Positions 19,054-27,912 of a stretch of 40,854 bases of DNA are shown here, in pieces. The DNA comes from Prorocentrum cordatum. Lineage: Eukaryota; Sar; Dinophyceae; Prorocentrales; Prorocentraceae. The stretch is taken from the NCBI GenBank assembly GCA_963575745.1, contig CAUYUJ010021146.1, positions 1-40,854 on the forward strand, written 5' to 3'. Position 1 is the first letter of the stretch, and every line of letters starts with the position of its first letter. The position numbers and the translations under genes are program-made. A model generated the notes under the pieces. The model saw only the letters and a list, made by a program, of their open reading frames with translations, had not been told where the DNA came from and made no database searches.

Positions 19054-20267
19054 GACTCGTAGAGCTTGCCTTAGCAAGTTATTGCTGGAAGCTTAAGAGT
19101 AATTCCGGGGCGCTGGAGAGCTAGTTGGCAAGAAAAATCTCGACGGACCTTTTGGTGACTTTTGGTCGGTTGAAAATTTTGTTCTCGAAATTCAACAATT
19201 CGTTTGAGCTCTAGTATGTTTTCCCATGATATTCGATATTATTCCCGCTCGCCATCTTGATCTCAGCTCGATCGGGTACCGTTTACTGCCAAAAAGCAGG
19301 CAGGCGGGATCGGCCGTTTCAAGTCATCTTGACACGCGATAACGGTTTTCTGAACATAACTCGAGCTTCAGGACAGCTACAGAGCTGGTAAGCACAGCTA
19401 ATCGATTCAGAATGATCAGGCGCGTTCGCCTGTTGAATCCAGGGGTCTGAACTCGGTCTGCTAGCCGAGCTAGGTCCGCAAACCTATTCGTATTATTCGA
19501 GTCATCTTGACAGACGCTCTCAGTTTTCTGTATTAACTCGAGCTATATGACAGCTACAGAGCTGATACTTACAGAAAACGATTCAGAATCATCAGTGGCA
19601 GTTGTCTGTTGAATCCAGAGCTCTGAAATCGGTCTGCTGCCCGATCTAGAATCGCGAAACTGTTCGTATTGTTCGAGTCATCTTGAGAAGTGCTCTCGGT
19701 CTTCTGCACTCAACTCGGGCTGAGAGGGGAGACAGTGCTGGTGGTCACAAGAATCGATTTGAAGACGTCAGGCGCGTCCGCCTGTCGAATCCAGAGCTTG
19801 GAACTCGGTCTGCTGCCCGAACTAGGTCCGAGAAACTATTGTATGGTTCGAGTCATCCTGAGAGGTGCTGTCGGTTTTCTGCACTCAACTCGGGCTGTAG
19901 AGGGGCTGCAGGGCTGGTAATCACAGGAGTCGATTCGCAGACATCAGATGCGTCCGCCTGCGCATTCAGAGGTCTGAACTCGGTTTGATACTCGAGCTGG
20001 GTCGCCAAACTATTCGTTTTATTAGAGTCATCTTGAGATGTGCTTTCGATTTACGCACGTAACTCGGGCTGTAGGAGAGCTACCGAGCTCGGAAAGAAGA
20101 CAATCCAGCAGCATCGGGGGCGTTCGGCTGTTGCATCGAGAGGTCTGAAATCGCTTGGGCTGAAAAACTATTCGTTCTCAGCAATTTTTTTGACATTATA
20201 TATTGTCAGGAAGCTCTACGAGTCCCCCGGCGGTGCGAAAGGTTGACGGTTTACCGCCGTCGCCCAG
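19054..20267 (+). mobile_element. Type 2 Helitron-like element, complete
   Basis: It starts GACTCGTAGAGCTTGCC and ends GGAAGCTCTACGAGT, hairpin (CCGGCGGTGC 20227-20236, TTACCGCCG 20251-20259, two arm mismatches), CAG 20265-20267. Five monomers start near 19322, 19499, 19675, 19850 and 20025. The length of about 1.2 kb matches 7411-8624 and 10251-11459. Confidence 0.65.
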
Positions 20268-20472
20268 TATTTGAAAGATATTTGACCATTCATTTTGAGA
20301 AACCAGATTTTTCGCACCTGTAGTGGGTTAAGGCGCGTCTGCCAGTGAAATTTTCAGGTCTGTAGCTGCAGTATTACTATCAAAACACTTGGGGGAACCG
20401 ACGTTGGATAAAAAACAGAAACACGTGATTTTTCGAGTTTCTGAGGTCTTGCTCTGGACGCTTTCTTCATGT
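20268..20472 (+). repeat. Type 3 element fragment
   Basis: The central part of a type 3 body (TATTTGAAAGATATTTGACC, TTTTTCGCACCTGTAGTGGG, ATTACTATCAAAACACTTGG) without either terminus. It is cut at 20472 by the next element start. Confidence 0.5.
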
Positions 20473-21024
20473 ACCTCGTGAAGCTCTTCGGCAAGATGAG
20501 CTAAGAGGAATTCGGGCGCAGGGTGGAGCTAGTTGGCGGACCCGACCTTGAGAGACAATGTGGTAACTTTGGGTAGGTTTTGCAATCTTTGTGCAAGATT
20601 TTGAAGTTCGCTTTGGGAACCGGGATTTTTCTCACCTGTAGTGGTTTGTGTCGCGTCTGCCAGTGAAATTCGCAGGTCGGTAGCTGCAATATTACTATCA
20701 AAAGACTTGAGGGAACCGTCGGCCGTTTCGAGCATTTTGACCTGCGTTGACGGTTTTCTGTACTTCTCAAGATTCAGAAGAAGTACAGAGCTGCTTCTTA
20801 CAGAAACCGATTCAGAATCATCAGGCGCGTTTGTCTGTTCCATCCAGAGGATTGAACTCGGTCTGCTGCTCGAGCTAGATCCGGAAAGCTATTCATATCA
20901 CTCTGAGAGGCACACGTAATTTTCAAAGCTTTCAGCTCACGCGTAAGAAAACTTCTCCCACGTGTTCCAAGCAGCTTCGTGCAGACAAGAGCTCTACGAG
21001 GCTCCCGGCGGTAACCTGGTTGAC

Positions 21025-23719
21025 CCTGCTTGAACCCTGTTGTCTCCAGGCCGGCACTCATGCATCACTATTCGGCTTCGTTCCCAAAAGATCGTGCACA
21101 GAGATATTTGCAGGACTTAAGGCAGCAGCCCAACATGCCTCACAGTGGGGGAAGGATCGACGCCTGGTTCTTGGGTCAGCTGACGTGAAACAAGCATTTC
21201 AGAACACGAAAATCTCGACGGTCAAGCGTGCGTTCGACACCCTCTCTATCCCTCCTTGGCTCCAGTACGGGGTGCTCGTGCCTATGCCGTGTGAGGTCAC
21301 TTCGCTTCTCTTTCAGGGGCTTCAGCTGCCGGATGTGGGAATCGATACCCATGTCAGGACAGGCGGGAACGACAGCCCCTCCTTGTGGAACCTGATCGTT
21401 GTTGCGATGTGGGCTCCTTTATTTAAGCTTTGGGATGAGCAGGAGGTTGGGTTTCATTGTCTGGATCCAAATTCGGTGGGAGAAGTTTCGGCCTCGGTTC
21501 CTGTGCACCACTTGCTATATGCTGACAATATCTATATCTTGGGATCTTCGGCGGAGGAGTTTAGGCGACAGGTAGGAGAAATGACAGAGATTCTGCGGGG
21601 ATGGGGATTCGAATGGAAGATCGAGTCGCTCGAGGTCGCGTTTATCGGTTTCTCGGAGAAGCCAAAATATCCTATCCTGGTTCGGGTTCGGGATCAGATG
21701 GTGCCGTTCAAAGTAGTTGACGATGTGAATGTCTTGGGGGGCAGCATATACTGTAGCTATAGGGAGGCACACCAAGACCTTCAGCGACGGATCGGGTCTG
21801 CACGACGAGCCTTTCATGCGCATGCAGCCTATTTTAGATCGAAGGCAGTCCCTTTTTCGGCCAAGTGTAGGAGTTATATCACTCGGGTTCAGAGCATTCT
21901 CATTTATGGAAGTCAAGGTATTAGTTGGGACAGGGACTCTTTGCATAGCCTGAATGTCTTTGAGGGAAATTGCCTTTACCAGATGACGTCACCCCAAAAG
22001 CCAGCCTCCGAAAGTTGGGTAGTTTGGAAGCCAGCTCGACTAAGAATTGCTAGACGGATGTTCTTTGAAGCCAAGTGCCAGAGCGCAGTACAGAGAGTCC
22101 TTTATTCCTTGTGGCAGCTTGGAGCGGACATAGCTTCATATTTCGGAGCCAATGCTGATAGCGGATATCAGATTCCTGAGTCGGAGCTGAGCCCAGGGAT
22201 GGTCGCGGTCTCTTCAGTTACCAATGGGATGGTTGAGGTCTCTTCAGTTACCAATGGGATGGGTGTGGTCTCTTCAGTTACTAATGGGATGGGTGCGGTC
22301 TCTTCAGATACGAATGGGATGGGCGTGGTCTCTTCAGATATGCATGGGATGGTCTCTTCAGTTACCAATGGGATGGGTGCGGTCTCTTCAGTTACTAATG
22401 GGATGGGCGCGGTCTCTTCAGATACGAATGGGATGGGTGTGGTCTCTTCAGATATGCATGGGATGGTCTCTTCTGCTCTGCCCTCTGATAGGGCCTCTTC
22501 TTCTCGAGATATTGAAGTTCCCTGTGAGCGGGGGGGGCCTAGGGATCCCCCCAAGCCCCCCCCGAAGCGTCGGAGGGTGGCAGTTCCTGGACCTGGACAA
22601 CAGACGGTGTTTCCTCGAGCGCATCGAGACGCACGTCGGCTTCTGATGTGTTGTACCCCGAGGTGGGAGGAGAAAAGGACACTTGAGTCAGAATGTTTGC
22701 GTTCCCAGTGGAAGTGGAAGGAGGCCTCGAAACTGACACGATTAGGCAGTGCTAAGGGGAGGGCGACGGGTGAACATCCTTGGTGTTTCATGTTCCAGAC
22801 GATATTTCCCTCGTTTGTGAATCTGGAGGATCGGTGGTGGAGGGCGTGCTCTTTCTCTTACTCTGACTTCGTTCAGTATTGCAGGCAGTTCCTGGAAGCT
22901 TGTACTTTGGGTTCTCTGTTTGACTTGTTTGTTGTCCGTGGAGGAACTGGAGGACGAGGAGACTACATAAAGGAGAGGGGGGAGGAGATGATGGCTCGTC
23001 CGTTGTCGGTGAAGGAGTCTGAGAAGCTGGCCCAGAGATTGGCCTCGAACAATGAACAGGAGCCGACTTGGGATCTGAGTGATGATGGGATCGGTCTGGA
23101 GCTGACGGGCGATTCGCTTCTTATCTGTAATTGGATCAACGGTCTCTGGAAGGTTGAAGGAGGAGAAGGAGGAGATGGGGCTTCTTATCGTAGGCGGGTT
23201 GCAAATATTATTTCTCTTTTGGAAGAATTGGAGGAGGAAGGAGTACGACCCCCCTCATGGGGCAATGACTTTATTCGACACATATATCGGGAGAGTAATA
23301 CAGTAGCTGATGAACTTACCCATTTAGCACGGGAAGGCCAGATATTCAGAGAGCTGTTCCACCACCATATCTTCCGTCCTGATGTTCAAGACAACTTTCG
23401 AGTTATCGGCCTCCGCGGATCCTTCGATGGCGGAGTGTGTGCCCAAGGTGTGGGCGTTGGTTGGTTTCTGCAGATTGGATATATCCCTCGCTTCCATGAT
23501 CCGTACCCTGACCCTGAGCATAGAGATAAGAGAGCTCGTGTAGTCTCCCTCTTCCCCCAAGCCTCCTCTCCTTGTCCAATTATATGGGAAGTAGTAGGGC
23601 GTTGTGCACAGGCACTCCCCTCCCATAGCAGTATCACTGACGCTGAGCTTTCGGGCCTCGAGGGCCTCTTGCGGGCCGCAGCCCAGGTGGCCCAAGACCT
23701 CCAGCTGCAGAGAGACTAG
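21025..23719 (+). CDS. LINE ORF2, RT and permuted RNase H (5' truncated)
   Basis: About 897 codons are open to TAG 23717-23719; no native start exists because the 5' end is lost. Numbering from 21020: RT motif A is SADVKQAF (catalytic Asp 55), motif B RTGGNDSPSLWNL (113-125) and motif C YADN (167-170, where most RTs have xxDD). A thumb-like and connector region follows, then ten or so 10-residue repeats (393-485), a KRRR nuclear-signal-like patch, then RNase H motifs in permuted order: GDSLLICNWING (Asp 698), YRESNTVADELTHLAREG (Asp 764), SFDGGVCAQGVGVGW (Asp 803) and ITDAELSGLEGL (Glu 876). Normal RNase H has the last two first. The enzyme should copy element RNA at the nicked loop. Whether ADN is active is unknown. 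Confidence 0.8.
22196..22475 (+). repeat. In-frame 30-bp minisatellite in element B
   Basis: About ten units of GGGATGGGTGYGGTCTCTTC plus AGWTAC.AAT encode GMGVVSSVTN-type decapeptides. Some units are shortened by six bases and still keep the frame. A block of four units is repeated, so expansion happened in steps. Elements C and D have only non-repetitive linker here. Confidence 0.85.
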
Positions 23720-23810
23720 GTAGGCACTTAACGGGCGCTGGGGCGCTCGGTGCCTGGTCAGCCTCCCCCCCCAAAAAAAACCTGGTTGACGGTTTACCGC
23801 CGGCTCCCAG

Positions 23811-24972
23811 TAATTCCGGGGCGCTGGAGAGCTAGTTGGCAAGGAAAATCTCGACGGACCTTTTGGTGACTTTTGGTCGGTTGAAAATTTTGTTCTCGAA
23901 ATTCAACCATTCGTTAGAGCTCTAGTATTTTTTCCCATGATATTCGATCTTATTCCCGCTCGCCATCTTGATCTCAGCTCGATCGGGTACCTTTTACTGC
24001 CAAAAAGCGTCCAGGCGGGATCGGCCGTTTCGAGTCATCTTGATACGCGCTGTCGGTATATTGAATTTAACTCGAGATAGAGGACAGCTACAGAGCTGGT
24101 AAGCACACCTTATCGATTCAGAATGATCAGGCGCGTCCGTCTGTTGCATCCAGAGGTCTGAACTCGGTCTGCTAGCCGAGCTAGGTCCGCAAACCTATTC
24201 GTATTATTCGAGTCATCTTGACAGACGCTCTCAGTTTTCTATATTAACTCGAGCTATATGACAGCTACAGAGCTGATACTTACAGAAAACGATTCAGAGT
24301 GATCAGTCGCGTTTGTCTGTTGAATCCAGAGCTCTGAACTCGGTCTGCTGCCCGCTCTAGAATCGCGACACTGTTCGTATTGTTCGAGTCACCTTGAGAG
24401 GTGCTCTCGGTTTTCTATACTTAACTCGGGTTGTGGGGGGCTACAGTGCTGGTAGTCACAGAAATCGATTTGGAGACATCAGGCGCGTTCGCCTGTCGAA
24501 TCCAGAGCTCGGAACTCGGTCTGCTGCCCGAACTAGGTCCGCGAAACTATTTGTATTGTTCGAGTCATCCTGAGATGCTGTCGGTTTTCTGCACTTAACT
24601 CGGGCTGCAGGGGGGCTGCAGGGCACAAGGAATCGATTCGGAGACATCAGACGCGTATGCAAGTCGCATTCAGAGGCCTGAACTTGGTCTGATACTCGAG
24701 CTAGGTTTGCGAAACTATTCGTATTGTTCCAGTCATCTTCAGGGTTGCTGTCGATTTACGCACGTAACTCGGGCTGTAGGAGAGCTACAGAGCTCGGAAA
24801 GAAGACAATCCAGAAGCATCGGGGGCGTTCGGCTGTTGCATCGAGAGGTCTGAAATCGCTTGGGCTGAAAAACCATTCGTTCCCTGCAATTTTTTCGACA
24901 TTATATATTGTCAGGAAGCTCTACCAGTCCCCCGGCGGTAAGAAAGGTTGACGGTTTACCGCCGGCGCCCAG
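23811..24972 (+). repeat. Type 2 element with tandem monomers
   Basis: It begins TAATTCCGGGGCGCTGG, continues through the leader and has monomers near 24034, 24207, 24383, 24558 and 24730. It ends GGAAGCTCTACCAGT, hairpin (CCGGCGGTAA 24932-24941, TTACCGCCGG 24956-24965), CAG 24970-24972. It is the probable host into which the B-bearing composite inserted. Confidence 0.6.
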
Positions 24973-25268
24973 TTTTTGGGTGGTTTTGCGGATATTTGAA
25001 ATATATTTGACATTGATTTTGAGAAACCAGACCTGTAAAAGGTTATCAGAGCCTCTGAGTCTGGTTATCAGAGCCTCTAGGCGCACTTTTACTACCAAAA
25101 CACTTGGAGGAACCAACTTTATTTCGACATGAAAAAAATTAATGTTCAATTTTTCGAGAAATGCCTCCAGAAGCTCTCTCTTTCGACTCCTGAGCTCTCT
25201 GACGCGTGCACGGAGCTCTACGAGGTTCCTGGCGGTGACCAGGTTGACGGTTTTCCACTGGTTCCCAG
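24973..25268 (+). repeat. Type 1 element, 3' part with decayed hairpin
   Basis: It resumes TTTTTGGGTGGTTTTGCGG after an insertion, continues the type 1 body (TTTTACTACCAAAACACTTGG, TTCGACATGAAAAAAATTAA), then GGAGCTCTACGAGG and a hairpin whose right arm has decayed (CTGGCGGTGA, then TTTTCCACTGGTTCCCAG). The loop CCAGGTTGACGG is intact and unoccupied. Confidence 0.55.
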
Positions 25269-25823
25269 TTGAGATTTTTCGGGGTCAATATGAAGTCGGG
25301 TCCGGGAAATCAACTAATACTAGAATTGGCTCTAGAGGGCTGAGCTGCTCAGGTAACAAGGTTTATATGCAAATGATCGGCGTAAAAATCTGCTTTCTCG
25401 AAATACATCGTCATTTTTTTCAAATATGAGCAACGCCGACCCAACGTCACCACTTAGTCCTTCTCTGGCCGGGTCGACCAACCAGCTCCGCCCCGCGCAG
25501 GAATTCCTCCAGCTCATCGACAACGAAGAGCTCTACGAGTCGGGCAACTAGCGCCACCCCGCGCCAGAATTCCTCTCGCTCATCGATGCCGAAGAGCACC
25601 GCGAGGTATAAAGCTCGAGTGGCAGACCGAGTTTCGATTCCAAGTCGTCGTGTTGTCTCTCGAGGTCGGGTCGGCGATCTGGCGTCACCCTGCGCCCGAA
25701 TTCCTCTCAGCTCATCTTGCCGAAGAGCTCTACAAGGTATTCTGAAACAGCAGATTCTTCGCACCGTTATTGGGTTATGCCGCTTCTGCCCGTCAATTTC
25801 TTAGGTCCGTAGCTGGCGCCAGT
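25269..25823 (-). repeat. Reverse-orientation fragments of type 1/3 elements
   Basis: On the minus strand there are at least three 5' termini in a row. Plus-strand complements CATCGACAACGAAGAGCTCT, CATCGATGCCGAAGAGCAC and CATCTTGCCGAAGAGCTCT occur at about 25515-25534, 25579-25597 and 25713-25731. Each runs into GAATTCC..GCGCGGGG-like sequence. 25269-25430 is unassigned. No gene is seen. Confidence 0.5.
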
Positions 25824-26454
25824 ACCTCGTAGAGCTCTTCGTCATCGATGAGCCAGACCAGAATAGAAGATGTGGTAACTTTGGGTCGGTTTTGCGAGAA
25901 TTTGAAAGATATTGGACAATTACCTCGTAAAGCTCTTCGTTATCGATGAGAGAGGAATACCTCGTAGAGCTCTTCGGGATCGATGAGCTAGAGGATATCG
26001 GTGACTTTGGGTCGGTTTTGCTAAGATTTGAAAGGTATTCGACAATTCATTTTGAGAAACTAGATTTTCCGCACCTGTAGACGACTATGAGATCCTCTGC
26101 GTCTTGATATGAGCTCTGTAGGCACACTTTGACTATCAAAACACTTGGCGGAACCAACTTCATGTCGAAATGAAGAACAATTAGTTTTGATTTTTTTTTT
26201 TTGTTTGAGAAATGCCTTCCAGAATCTCTCTCCTTCGCCTCTGAGCACTCTTGCGGGGGCAAGGAGCTCCACGAGGTTCCCGGCGGTGACCAGGTTGGGC
26301 AGAGCTTACCTCCTGCCCAGCCTGGCCTCACCGCTGGGCTTCCCCTCGTTTCGAGCTGCATCGTGCAGAGAGGCGGCTTGTTTCCCCTTACTGTACACGG
26401 TACCTCAGTGTTGGTTTTGCCTGAGTGCCGTACACTTTCATTCATTGCCAGAGT

Positions 26455-26700
26455 GCACATTGCGTCTTCAGTCTGTATTGTCGGAGGGCACAGTGATTGT
26501 TCAGATTATCGTACATTTGTTCAGACTATTCAGAGCGTTCGAGAGCACATTGTTTGTCACTGTCATTGTTCTTTGTTCAGATTGTCGGAGAACACATTGT
26601 CTGTCCAGATTGTTGGAGAACACACCCGCACATCTTGTCATTGAGCATATTGTCGGCGAACACATTTTCCGTCCTGATTGTCCGAGTACACAAACATTCA
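26455..26700 (+). repeat. Degenerate short repeats in the leader of element C
   Basis: Variants of CAGATTGTCGGAGAACACATTGT recur about every 24-45 bp (clear ones at about 26578, 26608 and 26640). The leader of element A has related bits (GATTGTCGGAGTATCG). Such reiterated leaders often hold promoter activity in LINEs; that role is inferred. Confidence 0.5.
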
Positions 26701-26793
26701 TTTCTTGGCAAAACGGCATCAGATACTCAGAGGAGCCCCTGGTGGGTGAGTGGGAGGCTTCCTCCCAGCATTCTTTCTGACCCAGACACAATC

Positions 26794-27912
26794 ATGGCAA
26801 CTGAGATGGCTGCGCCAGCTGCGCCAGATGGACCAGCAAACGTAGCAATGAATGGACAGGTAACGGAATTCGAGAGGTCGGTCCGTCATCGGGGGGATCA
26901 GGGAACACAGGACGAGGACGCACTGCAGGCGGCACGACAGGCACTTGATAAAGCAAGAACACAGAGCCTGTTGACTGCCAGCGAGGCCCCCCCCTGGTTT
27001 CAGAATATGCACAATGAAGTGATTGCAGGACAGGCAGTCACACGTGAAGAAACACGAGTGATGAGATCAGAGATCAACCGCATTTCCAATCAGCAGCAGG
27101 CGACAGATACACGGATGACGGAGTTAGAACGGCAGTTCCAATCGTTGCGCTCCAATCCGACAAGCAACGCCAGTGTTTCAACCAATGCAGGGGCCTCCTT
27201 GGGGCCTGGTGGTGCTCCAAGGCTCCACTGGAATCGCAGCTTCGTGGAGCTCACTGGTTGGGCCAACTGGAAAGGCACGACACTTCAGAGATCTCAATCG
27301 ATGATGCGTGACAGCGGTGCCACTCAACTCATTGTCAATGTGAAGGCCACACTTCCCCAAGAAATCAGTGCTAAGTTCGATGATCTGGGAACCCTGCGGT
27401 TGAATGGCAATCGCATCATGATGAGCTCTGTTAAACTGAAGTTTGTTGCGGGCACAGAGGACTCAGTCTTTTGGGGAATTAAGCAGATTCTGGAGGATGC
27501 ATTTACACCTGATGCGGAGCGTACGGCCCCGCAGTTAGCCCGCACCCCACCGCCGAGAGCCAGCATGTTTGTCAACCTGGCCACGGCGCCTGCTACGGTC
27601 AAGGTCAGACTAGAGGCTCCCCCCTGGAAGAAGGATCATATCGCGGCCTGCGGACGCTTCTACGGTACGTGGCGTGAAATGATTGGAATCAACCCCACCA
27701 TGGACATCAAGGCAGAGACGGGGTCGGGCCAGGGGGTCAGCTCCATCTGGTCCAAGCCCTCGGACCCTTCACGCCGACCGGTGGAGGTTGCCGTATTCAG
27801 GATCTCCACATGGACCTGGACTGTTCATCGTGAAACGTGGGACGGTGCGATCAGACACAATACCAACATCTCGTGCACGTACGAGGATTTCACAACGGCA
27901 CTCAACCGTTGA
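26794..27912 (+). CDS. ORF1 protein of element C
   Basis: 372 codons from ATG 26794 (first Met after the leader; the frame upstream is open but looks like leader repeats) to TGA 27910-27912. An N-terminal Ala/Pro-rich part is followed by a helical, probably coiled-coil segment (EETRVMRSEINRISNQQQAT and on), then a Ser/Gly/Ala linker. The C-terminal domain, shared with elements D and E, begins SFVELTGWANWKG and contains WKKDHIAACGRFYGTWREM. The coiled coil plus a conserved C-terminal domain fits a LINE ORF1 RNA-binding role, but I see no zinc knuckle or RRM signature and assign the role by position. The same frame continues past the TGA into ORF2. Confidence 0.7.
   Translation: MATEMAAPAAPDGPANVAMNGQVTEFERSVRHRGDQGTQDEDALQAARQALDKARTQSLLTASEAPPWFQNMHNEVIAGQAVTREETRVMRSEINRISNQQQATDTRMTELERQFQSLRSNPTSNASVSTNAGASLGPGGAPRLHWNRSFVELTGWANWKGTTLQRSQSMMRDSGATQLIVNVKATLPQEISAKFDDLGTLRLNGNRIMMSSVKLKFVAGTEDSVFWGIKQILEDAFTPDAERTAPQLARTPPPRASMFVNLATAPATVKVRLEAPPWKKDHIAACGRFYGTWREMIGINPTMDIKAETGSGQGVSSIWSKPSDPSRRPVEVAVFRISTWTWTVHRETWDGAIRHNTNISCTYEDFTTALNR
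27910..27912 (+). promoter_or_regulatory. Candidate UGA readthrough site, element C
   Basis: ORF1 ends CGT-TGA-CGG and the same frame runs on without another stop into the endonuclease motif TLNINKLG (about 27970). No ATG occurs between the stop and that motif; the first is at 28021, after the catalytic Asn. UGA followed by C is a leaky context in many eukaryotes. Element D has the same layout. Confidence 0.5.

Larger units (their letters stand above)
21025..23778 (+). mobile_element. Retroelement B, 5'-truncated LINE in a hairpin loop
   Basis: It is flanked by AACCTGGTTGAC (21013-21024 and 23779-23790), a 12-bp target duplication. Two or three of the outer bases could instead be junction microhomology. 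It begins inside the RT domain, as expected for incomplete reverse transcription. The 3' region is short: a GGCAC/GTGCC stem (about 23723-23755), a C tract and an A tract of about eight. The coding frame is open, so this looks like a young copy. Confidence 0.75.
20473..23810 (+). mobile_element. Type 3 Helitron-like element split by retroelement B
   Basis: It starts ACCTCGTGAAGCTCTTCGGC. The left arm CCGGCGGTAA (21005-21014) and right arm TTACCGCCGG (23794-23803) are separated by element B, and the end is CTCCCAG 23810. Without B it is about 570 bp and contains a satellite-like segment (TTTCGAGCATTTTGACCTGCG, about 20727-20900), so it may itself be a chimera. Confidence 0.6.

Noticed and set aside
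22168-22791. 207-codon frame on the minus strand of element B
   Set aside because: It is the mirror of the 30-bp minisatellite inside the RT/RNase H gene.
22890-23090. A normal RNase H N-terminal half upstream of GDSLL in element B (KESEKLAQRLA as helix A)
   Set aside because: The Glu is not kept at the equivalent place in C and D and there is no FDG strand before it, while FDGG and TDAE downstream are conserved in all three copies.
366-26280. Autonomous Rep/helicase or DDE transposase for the short elements
   Set aside because: No open frame with such motifs is present on either strand, so mobility must be supplied from elsewhere.
26497-26793. Upstream extension of the element C ORF1 frame
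   Set aside because: It translates the leader repeats. ATG 26794 is the first plausible start and the sequence before it is not protein-like.
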